From Primula veris (lineage: Eukaryota > Streptophyta > Magnoliopsida > Ericales > Primulaceae), in assembly GCA_963682055.1 (NCBI GenBank), contig OY821744.1:5930835-5994834 (forward strand): a stretch of 64,000 bases of DNA. The letters run 5' to 3'. Of the stretch, positions 1 to 18,732 are shown piece by piece. The stretch's first letter is position 1, and the number at the start of each line of letters is the position of its first letter. The notes under the pieces are model-generated. The model was not told where the DNA came from. It made no database searches and saw only the letters and a list, made by a program, of their open reading frames with translations. The position numbers and the translations under genes are program-made.

Positions 1-720
1 TACCACAATAATTCATATACTACGAAAACACACATAAAGAGAAATTCTACCGGACGAGAGAGAAAATAGTTCTATTAGTATAAGAGAGAGTGAGAGAAAA
101 AGGACGCACCGTAACAAAATAACAAAAAATCACAAAAAAATCAAAAAAATTATAAAAAATCACCAAAAATTATTTAAAAAAATCACCAAAAATCACCAAA
201 AAATATTTAAAAAAAATACAAAAATCACAAAAAAATTTATAAAAATTTACAAAAAATCACAAAAAATGAAAAAAATCACAATTTTTTTAAAAAATTACAA
301 AAAAATATATAATTTTTTTTGTCAATATAACACTTTTTATACCGAAAGTGCATATACTTTAGCTAAAAGTACATCTGGTTCAGTCGAAAGTGCATCTAGT
401 ATAGCCGAAAGTGCATAAAGTTCAATAAAAGTGATTTTTTTCATTTTTTTTTTATAATTTTGTGATTTTTTTCATTTTTTTAATAATTTTTTGTGATTTT
501 TTTTATATTTTTTATATTTTTATAATGTTTTGTGATTTTTTTTCATTTTTTATAATTTTATGTGATTTTTTTTTTGTTTTTTATAATATTTTGTGATTTT
601 TTATAATTTTTTATAATTTTTTTTATTTTTTTTGTGATTTATTTTATTTTTTTTTCGTTTTTTGTGATTTTTATTGATTTTTTATTTGTTTTTTGTATCT
701 ATTGGGCATTATTTGTTTTT
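1..720. repeat. AT-rich low-complexity inverted repeat with short tandem repeats in the loop
   Basis: Positions about 118-300 repeat A-rich words such as 'aaaaatcac', and about 425-690 repeat the complementary words such as 'gtgattttt', so the two halves could pair loosely. The stretch between them (about 335-425) holds four imperfect copies of a unit of roughly 24 bp containing 'gaaagtgcat'. I see no coding potential. The open frame starting at 634 is T-run translation and is not a gene. Confidence 0.6.
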
Positions 721-1242
721 TATTTTGACTTTGTGAGGAAGTCTATTTTCAGAAGTGTCAAAAAACAACTTCTCCCAAATGGACTTCTAATGCTCCGAAC
801 TTTTTGGGAAGTGGGTTACTTTTACTTACCAAACACTCATAATTTTGCTAGATGGGCTTCTGGACCTAGGAAGTGCTTCCAATCTGTCCGCCAAACACAC
901 CCTAAATATTCTGAATTATCAAATACAAGCAAGGGATCGAGATTAACCGCCGTTGATTTTGGTGTACGTAAAATCAATAATTTAAAGTGCAAGGACTAAA
1001 AAGAAATAAACAATTTTATTTCTATAATGAAATGTGACTCTATTACAAATTCCGACACTTGCAGAAAGTAAATGCAATTAATTAAAATCCCAGACAAAAT
1101 AATATAAGTTATTAAACTGCTGGACTGGTTTGTAATTAAACGAAACTGTCAGACAGAATAGTATAAAACAAAACTGTTGGACTGTTTCTGTAAATAAATT
1201 ACAAGACTGAAATGAAACTAATCTAATTACAGAATTAAATTA
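721..1242. other. Intergenic, nothing recognised
   Basis: AT-rich sequence with no credible exon, RNA gene or complete transposon. The stretch around 780-900 looks like ordinary repeat-derived plant sequence, but no terminal structure is visible. Confidence 0.4.
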
Positions 1243-1775
1243 CATAATTGAAACAGTACTTTAAATAAATTACAGAAAAGTAAAACAGAATTTAAATGTT
1301 ACACCCAAGGACAGGAAATTGAAATACTAAAATTAAATTACATAAATGAAATAAAAAAGGACAGAAAATAAATAGACGAGACTACTGTTTAACAGTATCT
1401 CAGCCATGTGGGAGTATCTCAGCCATTAAAGTCATTTTAATGCTGTCAGTTTTCGAAATTCGAAACTGCAGTATTAACTTTGCAATGAATTCATATTTAT
1501 TGCAACAGTTACTAGCTTTGCTAGAAGATTTTCCCGAACATAATTGAAATAGTACTTTAAATAAATTACAGAAAAGTAAAACAGAATTTAAATGTTACAG
1601 CTAAGGACAGGAAATTGAAATACTAAAATTAAATTACAGAAATGAAATAAAAAAGGACAGAAAATAAATAGACGAGACTACTGTTTAACAGTATCTCAGC
1701 CATGTGGGAGTATCTCAGCCATTAAAGTCATTTTAATGCTGTTACCAGCTTTGCTGGAAGATTTTCCCGAACATG
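1243..1775. repeat. Direct tandem duplication of about 298 bp
   Basis: The segment beginning 'cataattgaaa' at 1243 recurs at 1541 with very high identity for about 200 bp. Both copies carry the 'gtatctcagccat' block and the later 'agctttgctrgaagatttt' block. The second copy lacks about 64 bp (1446-1509 of the first). It is probably a fragment of an unrecognised element, because the flanks give no LTR ends that I can defend. Confidence 0.75.
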
Positions 1776-3024
1776 CGTGCTTTTCCCGACAAGCACGCAC
1801 ACCCGACGAGCACGTGCGCCTGACGTGTGGTACACAATACACACATGTGTATCTGAACACAGTACTTAATATACACATGGGATACCTTAGTATATATATT
1901 CTAAAAATGATACTTTATTTTTCAATGTGGGACAAATCTCAATGAGTTATACTCATTAAATCCATTTTCCAGGATTAAGAGTTTTCTTCTTTCTCAACCC
2001 CAACGTTTGACGCCAATTTCCATTCACTCTCACTCTCCGAATAGGTCATGCGACATACCGTTATGAAGCTTGTCATACCATCTACTCAACCGTCTTGAGT
2101 ATGGTGCCAAAAGACAATGACTGTCACTTGAATCTTGACTCAAAGATGGTCTCGTGATCATTCAGAAACTACCATGTTAAACATGGTTTTTCCGACAAGC
2201 GCCATTTGTCCGTGACTAAACTTCCAAACAATCTTAATTTTAATGATTCTTTGAAGAGAAACTTAAAAAAAGGTAAATCACACTGAGATAGATGTATCTA
2301 AAAATGCATAAAAATCCGCTCTTGAAAGCTTAAAGAAAATTTATAACAAAAATTGATGGAAGTTAAACGTGCTGTCAATTGTTGTTCAATTACCAAAATT
2401 CCCTTACTAGCTTCTCAATGAAAAAGTACACACCAGTACACCATGACAAGCATTAACATCGTCAACTTATGTAGTAACCGATGATCTTGTGACAAAGTGC
2501 TTCTTTGGTTTAGCTTTGATTTTAAAACTTTTTAAGTTATTAACTTGCACTGTCGTTGGACCAGCTTAAAACAAAGGTTTTCTTTTCATGTTTACAGTTC
2601 TAAAAAGCTAAACCAACTCAGCTTTCCTTTAAGCCATAAATCAACCAACTTGCTTGCTAGAAACTGCAACCAAACAATCCCCAGGTACACATTTCATATC
2701 AGACAGTACATTGAGTTGCACAATCACAGTAAAAAAAACGCAATGCAAACAAGAAAAGTTCCAAATGTTGCCAGTCTAGAAAACTCCAACACGTAATCGA
2801 AACATAAGTTAATTTTGCTTGGCTTACACAAGCTTAATTTCCCTTTTTGAGAAAAAATTACATGCCGACATGTCTCCTTCATCATACTTTCTAGATTATA
2901 GGAGATCAACAGATAACTTCACTAATGTACAGATTTGAAACCGACAAGTAAATATGTTCATCTGTAAAAACTAGCACACCTGCAAAGATCACTAAAAACT
3001 TAAGAATTCAATACATAAATAATA
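1776..3024. other. Intergenic plus 3' flank of the cytidylyltransferase gene
   Basis: No exon is recognised. The part nearest 3024 should hold the 3' UTR of the minus-strand cytidylyltransferase gene. The region 1780-1850 is locally GC-richer, with 'cacgcacacccgacgagcac'. Its origin is unknown. Confidence 0.4.
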
Positions 3025-9217
<6,193 letters not shown>

Positions 9218-9300
9218 TCTATCTCTCTCTCTATATATCTATATATATCTATATATACTATATATACACTATAAATATATGATATATATATATATATAGA
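9218..9300 (-). promoter_or_regulatory. 5' leader and core-promoter region of the cytidylyltransferase gene
   Basis: Upstream of the ATG on the minus strand lie a CT/GA microsatellite (9221-9236) and then alternating TA tracts to about 9300. These could supply TATA-like elements. No specific box can be singled out among the TA repeats, so this is inference from position. Confidence 0.35.
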
Positions 9301-9499
9301 TATTGTGGGTTTTATTATGGAGTCAGATTAGGTCTTATGGGTGTTGATTTAGTGTTGAATCCGTTGGCAAAACAGTGTTTATTTTAACGCTATTTATTTA
9401 ATTTTGTAATATTCCCTATCTTACTTAATAATATACTTAGAATTTTGAGCCAAGTAACACTCAGAATTTAAAATCTAAAAATTTCGTCGTATATTTTTA

Positions 9500-10353
9500 A
9501 TTAGTGACAGGTTTAGGTCGGTTTTTGGTAAAACCGAAACCGAATATAAATTTCATTTCGATTTTTTCGGTTTTTGGTCTTTTCGGTTTATGAACCGAAT
9601 CAGTTTGTCTCGGCCCGGTTTTGGTTTTTTTCGGTTTTTTTTTTTTCCAGTTTTAATTCAAAAAATATATTTTGTTATTGTTATATTTTGAAACATGTCC
9701 ATTTATAGATTTAGCTAATACATTATTATGTTTATTTTGGTAATCTATTTATTACGAATATACTAATTTAGATATGTAAAAATGGTAAAAAAAAATGTTA
9801 TGAGTTTGGTATATTTTATATCATTTCCAAATTACACGTCCTCTAATTATTAGAAAATTGAGTAAAATGATAAAAAATAACTTATTTATGAGTATGTTTT
9901 AATCAACTTGTTTTTTGAGAAGGTTTAAATAATGTGAAATATACCATTTAATAATGAAAATTTAGTATCACAATTATTTAGATATTTACAATTTATACTT
10001 TCACACCGTACATATGGGTTCTGAAAGTGTCATAATTATGCAAATATTAGTTTCAATGCTAATTGTGAAAATGTTAATTACTAGATTTTGTAGTTATTAA
10101 AAATTGGAACAGTTACAAATTATGATTAAATTAAATGTTAACTAATTAAAATACACATAACAAAACATATAATTGGCTATGTGTAACTCAAATTTTCAAC
10201 CCTCGATTGATTTTTTCCGGATTTTTTTGGTTTTTTCATTCGGTTGGGTTTTTCTGTTTTTTTCGGTTCGGTTTTATAGTAAACCGAACCGAGATGTGTT
10301 CGGGTTTTTTCAGTTCGGTCCGGTTTTTTCGGGTTTTTGCCCGGCCCTAGTTC
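9500..10353. mobile_element. hAT-like non-autonomous element, degenerate
   Basis: Both ends are rich in subterminal 'ccgaaccga' / 'tcggttcggt' words (about 9515-9635 and 10200-10345) and flank AT-rich filler. The right end, read inward, starts 'tagggccgggc', a common look of plant hAT-type termini. The left end ('caggtttaggtcgg') is decayed, and no target duplication is evident. There is no transposase. The open frame at 10173 is T-rich noise. Confidence 0.45.
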
Positions 10354-12086
10354 TAACCATGAACTATTTAATTGATTTTTGAAATAATTTTTTCCGACAA
10401 TTTATATATAAGAAAATTAATTGTTAAATTTGCATGTATTTTTGTAATTAACACTTAGTGACACGGAGTAAGTATTTTGTTTGGGAAAATTGGAAAATTC
10501 TTTTTTTATTCAAACAAAAGTCGGAAAAATCAATAAAGTAACGCGCATGTGGTGGTGGGCAGATTTTATATTAGAAAAATAAATGAATAGGACTTGCCTC
10601 ATATTTTATTTAATAAAGACAAAAATAGTTAATGTAAAAGTTGGTATTATTTTTGACAAGTACTGGTATATCAGAAAAGAGAAAACCATGTTTTATTTAT
10701 TTATTTTGTTTGTTTGGGATAATTTAGAATTTCTTTTACGTTCAAACAATACAAAAGAAAACAAAAGTACGAATAATCAAGGCACTCTAAAAAAATCTTT
10801 AAATTGTTGAAACCGGATACATCATTTGGTTTGTTACGTTCTCGTTCGGGTTTTCAACATATATGGTTTGGTATTAGATTAGAAAATTGATGTCTTTCAA
10901 CATATATGGTTTGGTATTGGATTAGAAAATTTCAAAACATCAATGTTAAAATTAACTAATTAAAATCCGTAGCGAACCGTAAAAACCGTTAACCCCAATA
11001 AAACCATTTAAGTAGAAATATTAAATAACTAAATATATAACTAGGTATAATATTTTAAATCTAGTTAAGTGGTTCTGCTACTAAGAGCGACCGTATCAGT
11101 CATATTTAACATTTTTTAAGGTGATAATCACATTTTTACAAATTTTGAGAAACAATTTAACTTTATCCAAATTACCAGTTTCCTTATAAATTTCACTATC
11201 ACAACTATATAATATATTTTTTTTATATTAACTTTTTATTTCTCCAATATAATTTTTCAACTATAAGGGTCCAAACTAACATCACGCTCATTTTATTGCA
11301 ATACAGTTTTGTATAAAATATTATTTTAATTTATAAGAGAACAATTCATTCACTTGAATTTGGAGAAATGAGATGAGTTTATCTATATTTAAAAAAATTA
11401 GAGTAAAACTGATGTGATAACATTTTAATGTTTGGATATTTAATGTTTCATAAAAACATTTTAACATTTTAATAAAAACAGTTCCAAACCAACAATAGAA
11501 AGCTTTGGATATTTAATGTTTCATGGGTTCATTGGGATTCGGATTTCGGCTTATTTATTAACAATATCCGTTTTGAACGAAGATATCTTGTTAAGTGTGT
11601 GGAAATAAATAAATAAATTAACAACTAGAGAAATGTTAAATAAATTTAGTATTGGACGAAAAAAAGGGACCAAACATATGGAGAGAGGTATTCATTGTTC
11701 AACAAGATGGGAAAGACGTGACATATATTTTGCCTTATTTGGTAGATGGTCTTTAAATTTATAATAATTGACTACGAAAAGCGAGGTTGCTCTTTATGTA
11801 ACCATCGTAACAACGTTTCGCAAGACGGAGCTATCTAAAAGTTACAATAAATATCAATTGGATACAAGGGTGGTGATCTTATGTTACCATGAATCTTTTC
11901 ATGATTTGGAATTCTTACAAAATGTAGCACATGTTTTTCAATTATTACTAACGTTAGCATATTTTATACAATTAGATTTTGTCGAGGATTATTAGGACAA
12001 CGTGATGACCAATCATTATGAATTCTTAAAATATTAAAAACATGTGGCACCTATTTAAAAAGACCATAAAAGAATATACCAGTATA
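10354..12086. other. Intergenic, repeat-derived
   Basis: No gene is seen. There is a small 43-bp tandem duplication at about 10853-10938. The segment 11290-11430 is the reverse complement of a related segment at 19265-19400, so it is a copy of a dispersed repeat. Confidence 0.5.
11290..11430 (-). repeat. Dispersed repeat, inverted partner of 19265-19400
   Basis: Shared blocks include 'agagaacaattcatt', 'gaatttggagaaatg' and 'aaaactgatgtgat', read here on the plus strand and on the minus strand at 19265-19400. Both copies are diverged and carry no coding sequence. Confidence 0.7.
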
Positions 12087-12321
12087 ATATTCCGTTTCCA
12101 TTTAATTATCCACTACGAAACTACGTGCAATTTTGACCAGTCAAGAACTTGTATCAAAATTATCAGAATGAAAATTTTCAAAAGTTGATCAAATAGTTCA
12201 AATGTTAAATTTTATGATTAGATTTAAAAAAAATTCATTTTGACAATTTTGATATAAGTTATAAGACGGTCAAAATTGCACGTAATTTCGTAATGAACAA
12301 TTAAATAGAAACGGAAAGGGT
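12087..12321. mobile_element. Stowaway-like MITE (family A)
   Basis: The ends are imperfect inverted repeats ('ccgtttccatttaattatc' and, at the other end, 'aattaaatagaaacgg'). The interior repeats in inverse orientation words such as 'gtgcaattttgacc' and 'ggtcaaaattgcacgt'. The same interior appears at 21342, 38093, 53711 and 62559. Confidence 0.7.
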
Positions 12322-13391
12322 AGTCATATTAGCAGGGCTCCTTATTTAGAACTTAAGCAACTTAATTAGTATTACCCATTTTGACTGGTATAGCCGCATA
12401 GGACCAAACCAAATCCACTAAATTATGAAATTTTGACTGTTAAATAAACAAGTAGTACTCACAAATCACTAGTGCAACTCCGGTACGTGGGTGCAAATAG
12501 TGGGCTAGTACCCCGTATGTCGGAATTCCAGCACCCCCGATTTCTGAATCCTAGGTCCACCCACTGTGTGCACATAACAAGCATTGCATTCTTTCTTGAG
12601 TTGATTAGTAATATCTAGCCATATAAATTTTACCGTTTTATATGTTTCATTTCTGAAGCTATCACGGAAGGACTGTAGCCAGATTTCATGGATCAAATGG
12701 CGGTCCCTTCGATGATAGCAGGGGCTGCGGTGCCTGCTGCAGAAATGATTTGTATTTATCTCAGAATTGTCGCATTCGTTTTCCTATGATTTGGAATGTG
12801 AAACCATCGGCACAGCCGCACAGATGATTTTTATTGACGAATTTGGATGAATTGTCTCATTCGTCTTCCTATGACTAAAATTTGCATTAGGAACTAGGAA
12901 GACCGTCGTCCAATACCAAAGTAGGAGTGCAATACAGCAAACCAATGAACTTTATGTATTAATTCTCCAATCATAAAAAAAACTGCTAATACACGACTCA
13001 ACTAAGAGAGCTAATCATAAGCCAATGACAGTTAAATAACATGATAGATGATACACCACCAACTTAAATGGAAGACAAGATGTGCACATCAGTGAAAGAA
13101 TGAATCCCTTCAATATATATTATGTTTAAAACATTATCCAATCATACTGGTAAGCATTGCAATAATATGGTATACCTGCAGTTTGATAAAAAGCTAACAG
13201 ACTTTCTCAGTACTTTTTTGGGGTCATATTCAGCATCTCAGACACGAAAAGAATTTGAACTATATAATTCATAGAATCATATTAATGCTTGTTGGTAATA
13301 TGAGTTACTTTGTTCACATTCAGTAATCAACAACACTATCAATACCATGGGTACAAATGTAAAGACAATACAAAATTGATGTTCTGTTAAT
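12322..13391. other. Intergenic plus 3' flank of the RRM gene
   Basis: No exon is recognised. The portion nearest 13391 should carry the 3' UTR of the minus-strand RRM gene. The block at 12480-12900 is a little GC-richer ('gcaggggctgcggtgcctgc') but unrecognised. Confidence 0.4.
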
Positions 13392-16300
13392 CTATTGTGA
13401 ACAATCGGTGAGATCCTCATTCACTTTAATAGCTTCTCTTACCGTGTTTTGCTGTTGAGGTGGTCCACTAGAAGTTGGGTACCTTCCGAATGAATTGCGT
13501 GCAGGCTTTGCTAGTTCCACATGAATCACTCTCCCATCAAAATACTGATAATAACAACCAAAAAAGAATTACGAATAAGTCATCACTCTGAAGAATACGC
13601 TGACGTAAATTAAGCACCAAATCAGAAAAGCATATCATGTGAACCTCGCAATCCATGTTCTCAAGAGCTAGCATGGCATCGTCTTGACAAGTATATTGGA
13701 TAAAAGCATATCCTTTTGACCTCTTTGCTTCTTTGTCCATAACAAGCTTAACTTCAAGTGAAAACTTAAATCAAGTTGGTATACCGATGAATACATGCTT
13801 TTGTTTTTTTTCAAAACTGAACAAGCAAGATTGACTATTATGTCTAATAATGCTAACAATTTTAACACCCATCACCATTTGTTGTTGAAAAAGAGATTCA
13901 AATAAAACGCAATATATGATACAATCCCATATTCCGAAGTCCTAAATGCAGATTTGGCCATTACTGAGGTATTTAACAATTCCCTCCCATTACGATTAAT
14001 ATCTCAAACAAAGGATTTTCAGTTCCAATTTACAATATTAAGACTACATCCAAAGCTTACTTTTACAATAACAATACCAGAAAAAGCTTTGTCGTCTCCA
14101 GAGGTGAATACTACATAGAAATTTTCGGCAGTAAGAATTTAGAACCAATAAAGAAATTTGGGGTCTACCTCCCTCTATCTGGCCAAAATTTGAAAATTCC
14201 TTCTTAAGTAAACTTTCAGTAGTCGAATAAGATAAATCTGCAGACATACATCCAAATACAGGATTAGACAATCAGGTCTTAAACAGCATTTAAATTACTA
14301 TTGAAATAGAAAGAAAGAAGGAAAAAAATAAAATCAGTAAATCGAGATGTAAACGGGTAGGACACCAAAGATAAAATCTAATGCTAACTGAGAGAACCTC
14401 CGAGATTTAAACTAATTTACATAAATCAAATGTCTTATCTTTTCCGAAAATAGCATAAAGTATAAATCTCCTAAGAAACCCCAGAATGATCCAACCACTC
14501 TACACCGGATCTCGAGGTTCCCAATAGCACAAGGAATCTATAGCTTTTGCTTAAGCTAATCGACTACTTCTTCACATCAAATGCATCTTCAACGTTTGCT
14601 TTCAATGACAGTATTTTTTTTTCATGTTATTTTCATCATCCAACTGCAGAAAATTTCAATGACAGTATTTATTATGGCTTCAGAATAATTATTAATTGGT
14701 CTAAAGCTGCCACATTTGCAGATAATTCAAAGTAGACGGAAAGTGCCAGATTCATTCCCTTAGGCCATACCAAAACAATTTGGTATTCTTTTTCTTTTTA
14801 ACTCAACATGTCTAAAGAAAAATTTACGTTAGAACAGAAGTACCATAAGAGAGCGGTAATAAATTACACAGCCGCAGGCCTAGAAATGAAGAAAAAATAA
14901 AACTAAAGAAACATACACCGAGCCTAGATATCATCAAATGCATACCTCCAAAAGATTAGGTCTCAGTTAGTTGAACTGAGTTTTACATAAACAGGGATTG
15001 AAACATAAAATATATATAGCTACACCGCTACATGTATTTTCAATCACTGTAACACGGGAAACACCCAAATTGTATAAGACCAAGTACCTAAACTAATTTG
15101 TGGACATCCTCAAATTTAATCTTTTAGGATTTCATGAGCCATATAAATTTCGTTGACTATTCTAAACCAATACAGACTTATAACTAATAATGTTTTCATT
15201 TCTTTGAGTATAATCCATATTGTCCTAAACATTGAGTCCCTCTATAACACACAAAGGTGCATACAAAATTAACTACAGCTTTATTTTTGTTAATTGGGAT
15301 AAACCACACATAGTTCTGAAGCATTTTCCACTTGCTCTTTGATGTTTTCTCACTTCTGCACATGTTTTGAAGGGTACTTGTATATACAGATTTACCATAG
15401 CCTCTGTATATGCAAATCGAAATCTCCAACATATTATATATCTATAGGCGCAAGCCAACTCTATAGAATCATATCCCAGTTTTCCTTTTGCAGGGCCAAT
15501 AGCTAAAAAAACTACTTTCTGAACACATGCTTGTTTGTGTGGCATTAGCTAAAGGCTCATTCAGTTATAGCTATTATATTTTGTCTTTTTTTCGGCTTTT
15601 TTTGCCCAATTTGTTGTATTCATTTGATTGTATAGCTAACAAGCTGTTATTTTGTTTGCATTTTTGACTTTAATAAACAGCAGCTTATTAGGCTGAATGG
15701 ATTTTCCAAACCTAGGTGATAACTGATAACACATATTCTCTCCGTCCCAAATAAATGCCATGCTTTGAAAACTGTGATATTTAAGGATTTGAAACAATTT
15801 CTTACTATTTCTTACTTAAATTCAACAAAAAAACATCAGAAATAAAAAATAAAACTATTTCTTACTTAAAATGTGAGGTAAGTATAAATTTTATATGTTT
15901 TTACTATGAGAAGGGCTATATGTTTTTACTATGAAAAGGGCTTATTTCAAAAAATTAAAATAAGAAAATTTACTAAAAAAGCAAAGACGTCTCAATATGG
16001 AAAGCAGCCCACTTGTATAGGAATGGAGTAGGTTCCATAGTAACCTTGAATAAAAAAGATAAATTATAGCCAAACCTTTTTCTTTACATGGCTTTCGGCT
16101 CCTGCCTCTGGCGGCAGGGACGGAACTCGGTAACTTTAAATAGGAGGCGTTGATATTCTATATGATTTCTTTCCATACTTTATACGAGTTATTTTCAAAC
16201 ACTAATTTTTGAAGATTCTAATCAAAACACAAATACAAAAATTACTTTATCATTATTTTTTATCAAAATGGAAGTGGATGCAACTGTCTCCATCTAGTTC

Positions 16301-17129
16301 CTTCTCCGGTCACTGTCAAAATAAGCCCATATTTTTTCAACTTAAAAAAACTAAGCTTTATTTTAATTTTGCATCATCACCACACTAAAATAAGCAAGCT
16401 TAATTGGATAAATATGGCAGCCAAACAAAGGGTAAGTAACAAAATATTCTCCTTTCATTCACACAAAGGGAAGATTTTAGTTTTTTTTCATAATATGACA
16501 GGGGCTTAAACGCTAATTTTTGAAGTTTCTAATCAAAATATATACAAAAAATTCACTTTTTCATCAAATTTTTTTCAACCAAAATGGGAGTTCATTCTCT
16601 GATCAGGGGCAAAATAAGCCCATATATTTTTCAACTTAAAAAAACTAAGCTTTATTTTAATTTTGCATCATCACCATCCTAAAATAAGCAAGCTTAATTA
16701 GAATAAACGTGGGAGTCAAACAAAGGATAAGCAACAAAATACTCTCCTCTCATTCACACAAAGGGAAAAATAGAGTAGTAAAACATAATTCAACATAAAA
16801 ACAAGAAACAAGAAACAAAAATTAAAATACAAAAACAAACAAAACAATTAGCCGAAGGAGCTGAATAAAAGGAAATTAAATTCAACATAATAATAACATT
16901 ACCATTACCATTCACACAAATGGGAAAATAAAGTAGTTAAGTAAATACAAAAAAAAGACGATAATAATAATAATAATAATAATAAAAGTAACTTACTCCG
17001 AACCATGATTTTGCTAGCAAGTGGGAAATCAATTTGACAGGCTCGGATATGGTCTTGTTTCCCGAGCCAAGTTCCGAACCTGGGTTCTGAAACAACCAAC
17101 GAACCCAACCTAAATCCTACACAAAACAT
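13392..17129 (-). CDS. ORRM6: Organelle RRM-domain RNA-binding protein, ORRM6-like (4 exons, 153 aa)
   Basis: A small protein with one RNA recognition motif and an N-terminal stretch poor in acidic residues that could be an organelle transit peptide. Exons on the minus strand are 17129-16997, 14237-14169, 13751-13645 and 13544-13392. Introns fall in phases 1, 1 and 0, and every join keeps the frame. RNP2 is KIMVRNLS (residues 40-47), RNP1 is KGYAFIQY (80-87), and the RRM ends with GRVIHVELAKP. A short polar tail (RYPTSSGPPQQQ) follows. The order and wording match the plant family containing Arabidopsis At1g73530 (ORRM6), which is needed for chloroplast RNA editing. The orthology and the plastid location are inferred from memory of that family and not proven. 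Intron 1 is 2.76 kb and holds a MITE and a tandem duplication. Confidence 0.85.
15737..16028. mobile_element. Stowaway-like MITE (family B) in RRM gene intron 1
   Basis: It starts 'ctccgtcccaaataaatgcc' and ends near 'aatggagta'. The interior ('tttaaggatttgaaacaatt', 'aaatttactaaaaaagcaaa') resembles the element at 39434-39679. The terminal repeats are partly decayed. Confidence 0.55.
16203..16770. repeat. Tandem duplication of about 300 bp in RRM gene intron 1
   Basis: The copy at 16203-16470 recurs at 16514-16770. The shared blocks are 'ttctaatcaaaa', 'aaataagcccatat', 'aaactaagctttatttta' and 'cattcacacaaagggaa'. Divergence is moderate, so the event is not recent. Confidence 0.8.
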
Positions 17130-17245
17130 TACAACACACTTTCACAAACGTGAACACTGACCACAAACAGTTTTTTTTTTTTAGTATTTATAAATTTTGG
17201 GGGTGTAAACTAAATCGGAGTAGTAAATACAAGTGCTGCGTTGGG

Positions 17246-17500
17246 TCCGGTTCACTTAGGGAAACCAACCACATCTTTCGGTTTCGATCTTTTTATTTTT
17301 TTTTTACGGAACCGGATCGGGTTTTTTTTTTCCAGTTTCGGTTATTTTCGGTTTTTCGGTTATTTTCGGTCTTTTTTGGGTTTTTTCGGTTTCGGTTTTA
17401 TTGAAAACCGAAACTGACTTGAAAATTTTTCGGTTTTTCGGTTTCGGTCTTTTTCGGTTCGGTTCGGTTTTTCCGGTTTTTCACTCGGCCCTAATTATAA
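17246..17500. mobile_element. hAT-like terminal fragment rich in 'cggttttcggtt'
   Basis: A dense array of 'ttcggtttcggt' words ends at 'cactcggccctaatt'. Read inward, that end gives 'tagggccgag', very like the right end of the element at 9500-10353. Both halves are here compressed into about 250 bp. It lies just upstream of the RRM gene start codon. Confidence 0.45.
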
Positions 17501-17734
17501 CTATGGAAGTTTTGTAATAGTCAAATTTCGTATTAAGTATATCAATTGTTAAAATTGGTATTACAGTACCTAAATCGTTAAACACTATTAGTACAGTACA
17601 TTAACGTATTTTTTCTCATTTAAAATTGTACTATTTGTAATACCACCCTTCAATGGTATTGGAAATAAAATCTCCCTAGCGTCACAATATTGTTTATCGG
17701 GTCGGGTCAATTATTGTAACTTTTTATCTCTACA

Positions 17735-18732
17735 ATGGCCAAAATCATACACATATTAGGACAAGGATATATGAGAAGTTCAATGAACATATACCGCATT
17801 CGGCTGCGGCGGTACAATGCTATGTTTGTCCAGCGCAGTGATGATGTGCTTAGGGACTTCATTTCCGGACAAATCCTGGTCACTAAGAAGTTTAACGACT
17901 AGGGTGCAGTAAACATCTATTCCGAGCTTATAACTGATATTTATGAATCAATAGAGAATAAAGTGAAAGAGTATATCCAACGCACGACAGAGTTTGAAGC
18001 CGTTGTACGCAAGACGGTTCAGGATATCTTACAGAAAATAAAGGACTAGATGGCGAGAACAAGTACTTCAATGCGTATTGAGTAGTACTTGCTCTTTAAT
18101 GATAAAGAGGGCTTATTTGTAACTCATGCCTATTACCTTGTTTTCATCTGCCGTGGTTGGGCCTCACTAAAAAACATGATTGTTACTTCCGTTTGTTACT
18201 ATTTAATTGTCTTCTACGACGCTACGTTTCAGAACATGTGTTTCTTGTCACGAATCAAACTGCTTATTATTGCAATTGATGTCGTAAATCACTCCTGTTC
18301 CAAGTCAAAATTGGAGCCCTCTTTGTTTGTTTTTTAATACCGATAACTGATCATAAACCAATCGGTTTGAGTTTTGAATTACAAACTTTGTTTATTCCCG
18401 TTCTATATTTTATATATATTTGTTTCGTCTTTTTTTTTATTACAGTGGTCAGCATAATTACCGTCGACATGTTGAAAAAAGTCAACAGACATACTCGGAG
18501 CAATACGTTGGAAGACTTATTTGGTACACACGTCCTGCGTGCGGCGGAGTCTGAAGACTTTTTCAAAGAACAGAACAAGCACATATATGGCCGAGTTTAA
18601 GCACTCAATAGAGGAAACAGTTAACAGCCATATCGAACACACAATAAAACTTGAAGTTTCAATAACAAAAACAATTAGGAAACATTTCCGGCGCATGACG
18701 GAGTATGAAAACTCTGTAAAAAAAGATGCTTG
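17735..18732 (+). pseudogene. Decayed protein-coding remnant, family not recognised
   Basis: From the ATG at 17735 one frame runs 104 codons to 18049, broken by a single in-frame TAG at 17900-17902. It reads through segments like YSELITDIYESIENKVKEY and EAVVRKTVQDILQ. A second piece (18469-18732) encodes a similarly charged sequence (HSIEETVNSHIEHTIKLE and HFRRMTEYENSVKK) but shifts frame near 18590. Both pieces look like repeats of one helical, charged module. I do not recognise the family. It could be a dead transposon gene or a broken host gene. Confidence 0.35.

Noticed and set aside
634..999. 121-aa frame rich in Phe and Ile
   Set aside because: It translates T-runs of the low-complexity region and has no domain.
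10173..10382. Phe-rich frame near 'ttttcggtt' repeats
   Set aside because: The composition is explained by the subterminal repeats of the hAT-like element.
14061..14095. Possible extra cassette exon of the RRM gene (AG before, GTAAGC after, coding for a DDKAFSGIVIV-like peptide)
   Set aside because: It is 35 nt long, so including it would shift the frame. Joining exon 2 directly to 13751 restores a normal RRM (IEGVKLVMDKEAKRSKGYAFIQY).
15273..15545. 90-aa minus-strand frame in intron 1 of the RRM gene
   Set aside because: It has no family resemblance and no join that keeps the RRM frame. It is most likely intronic chance.
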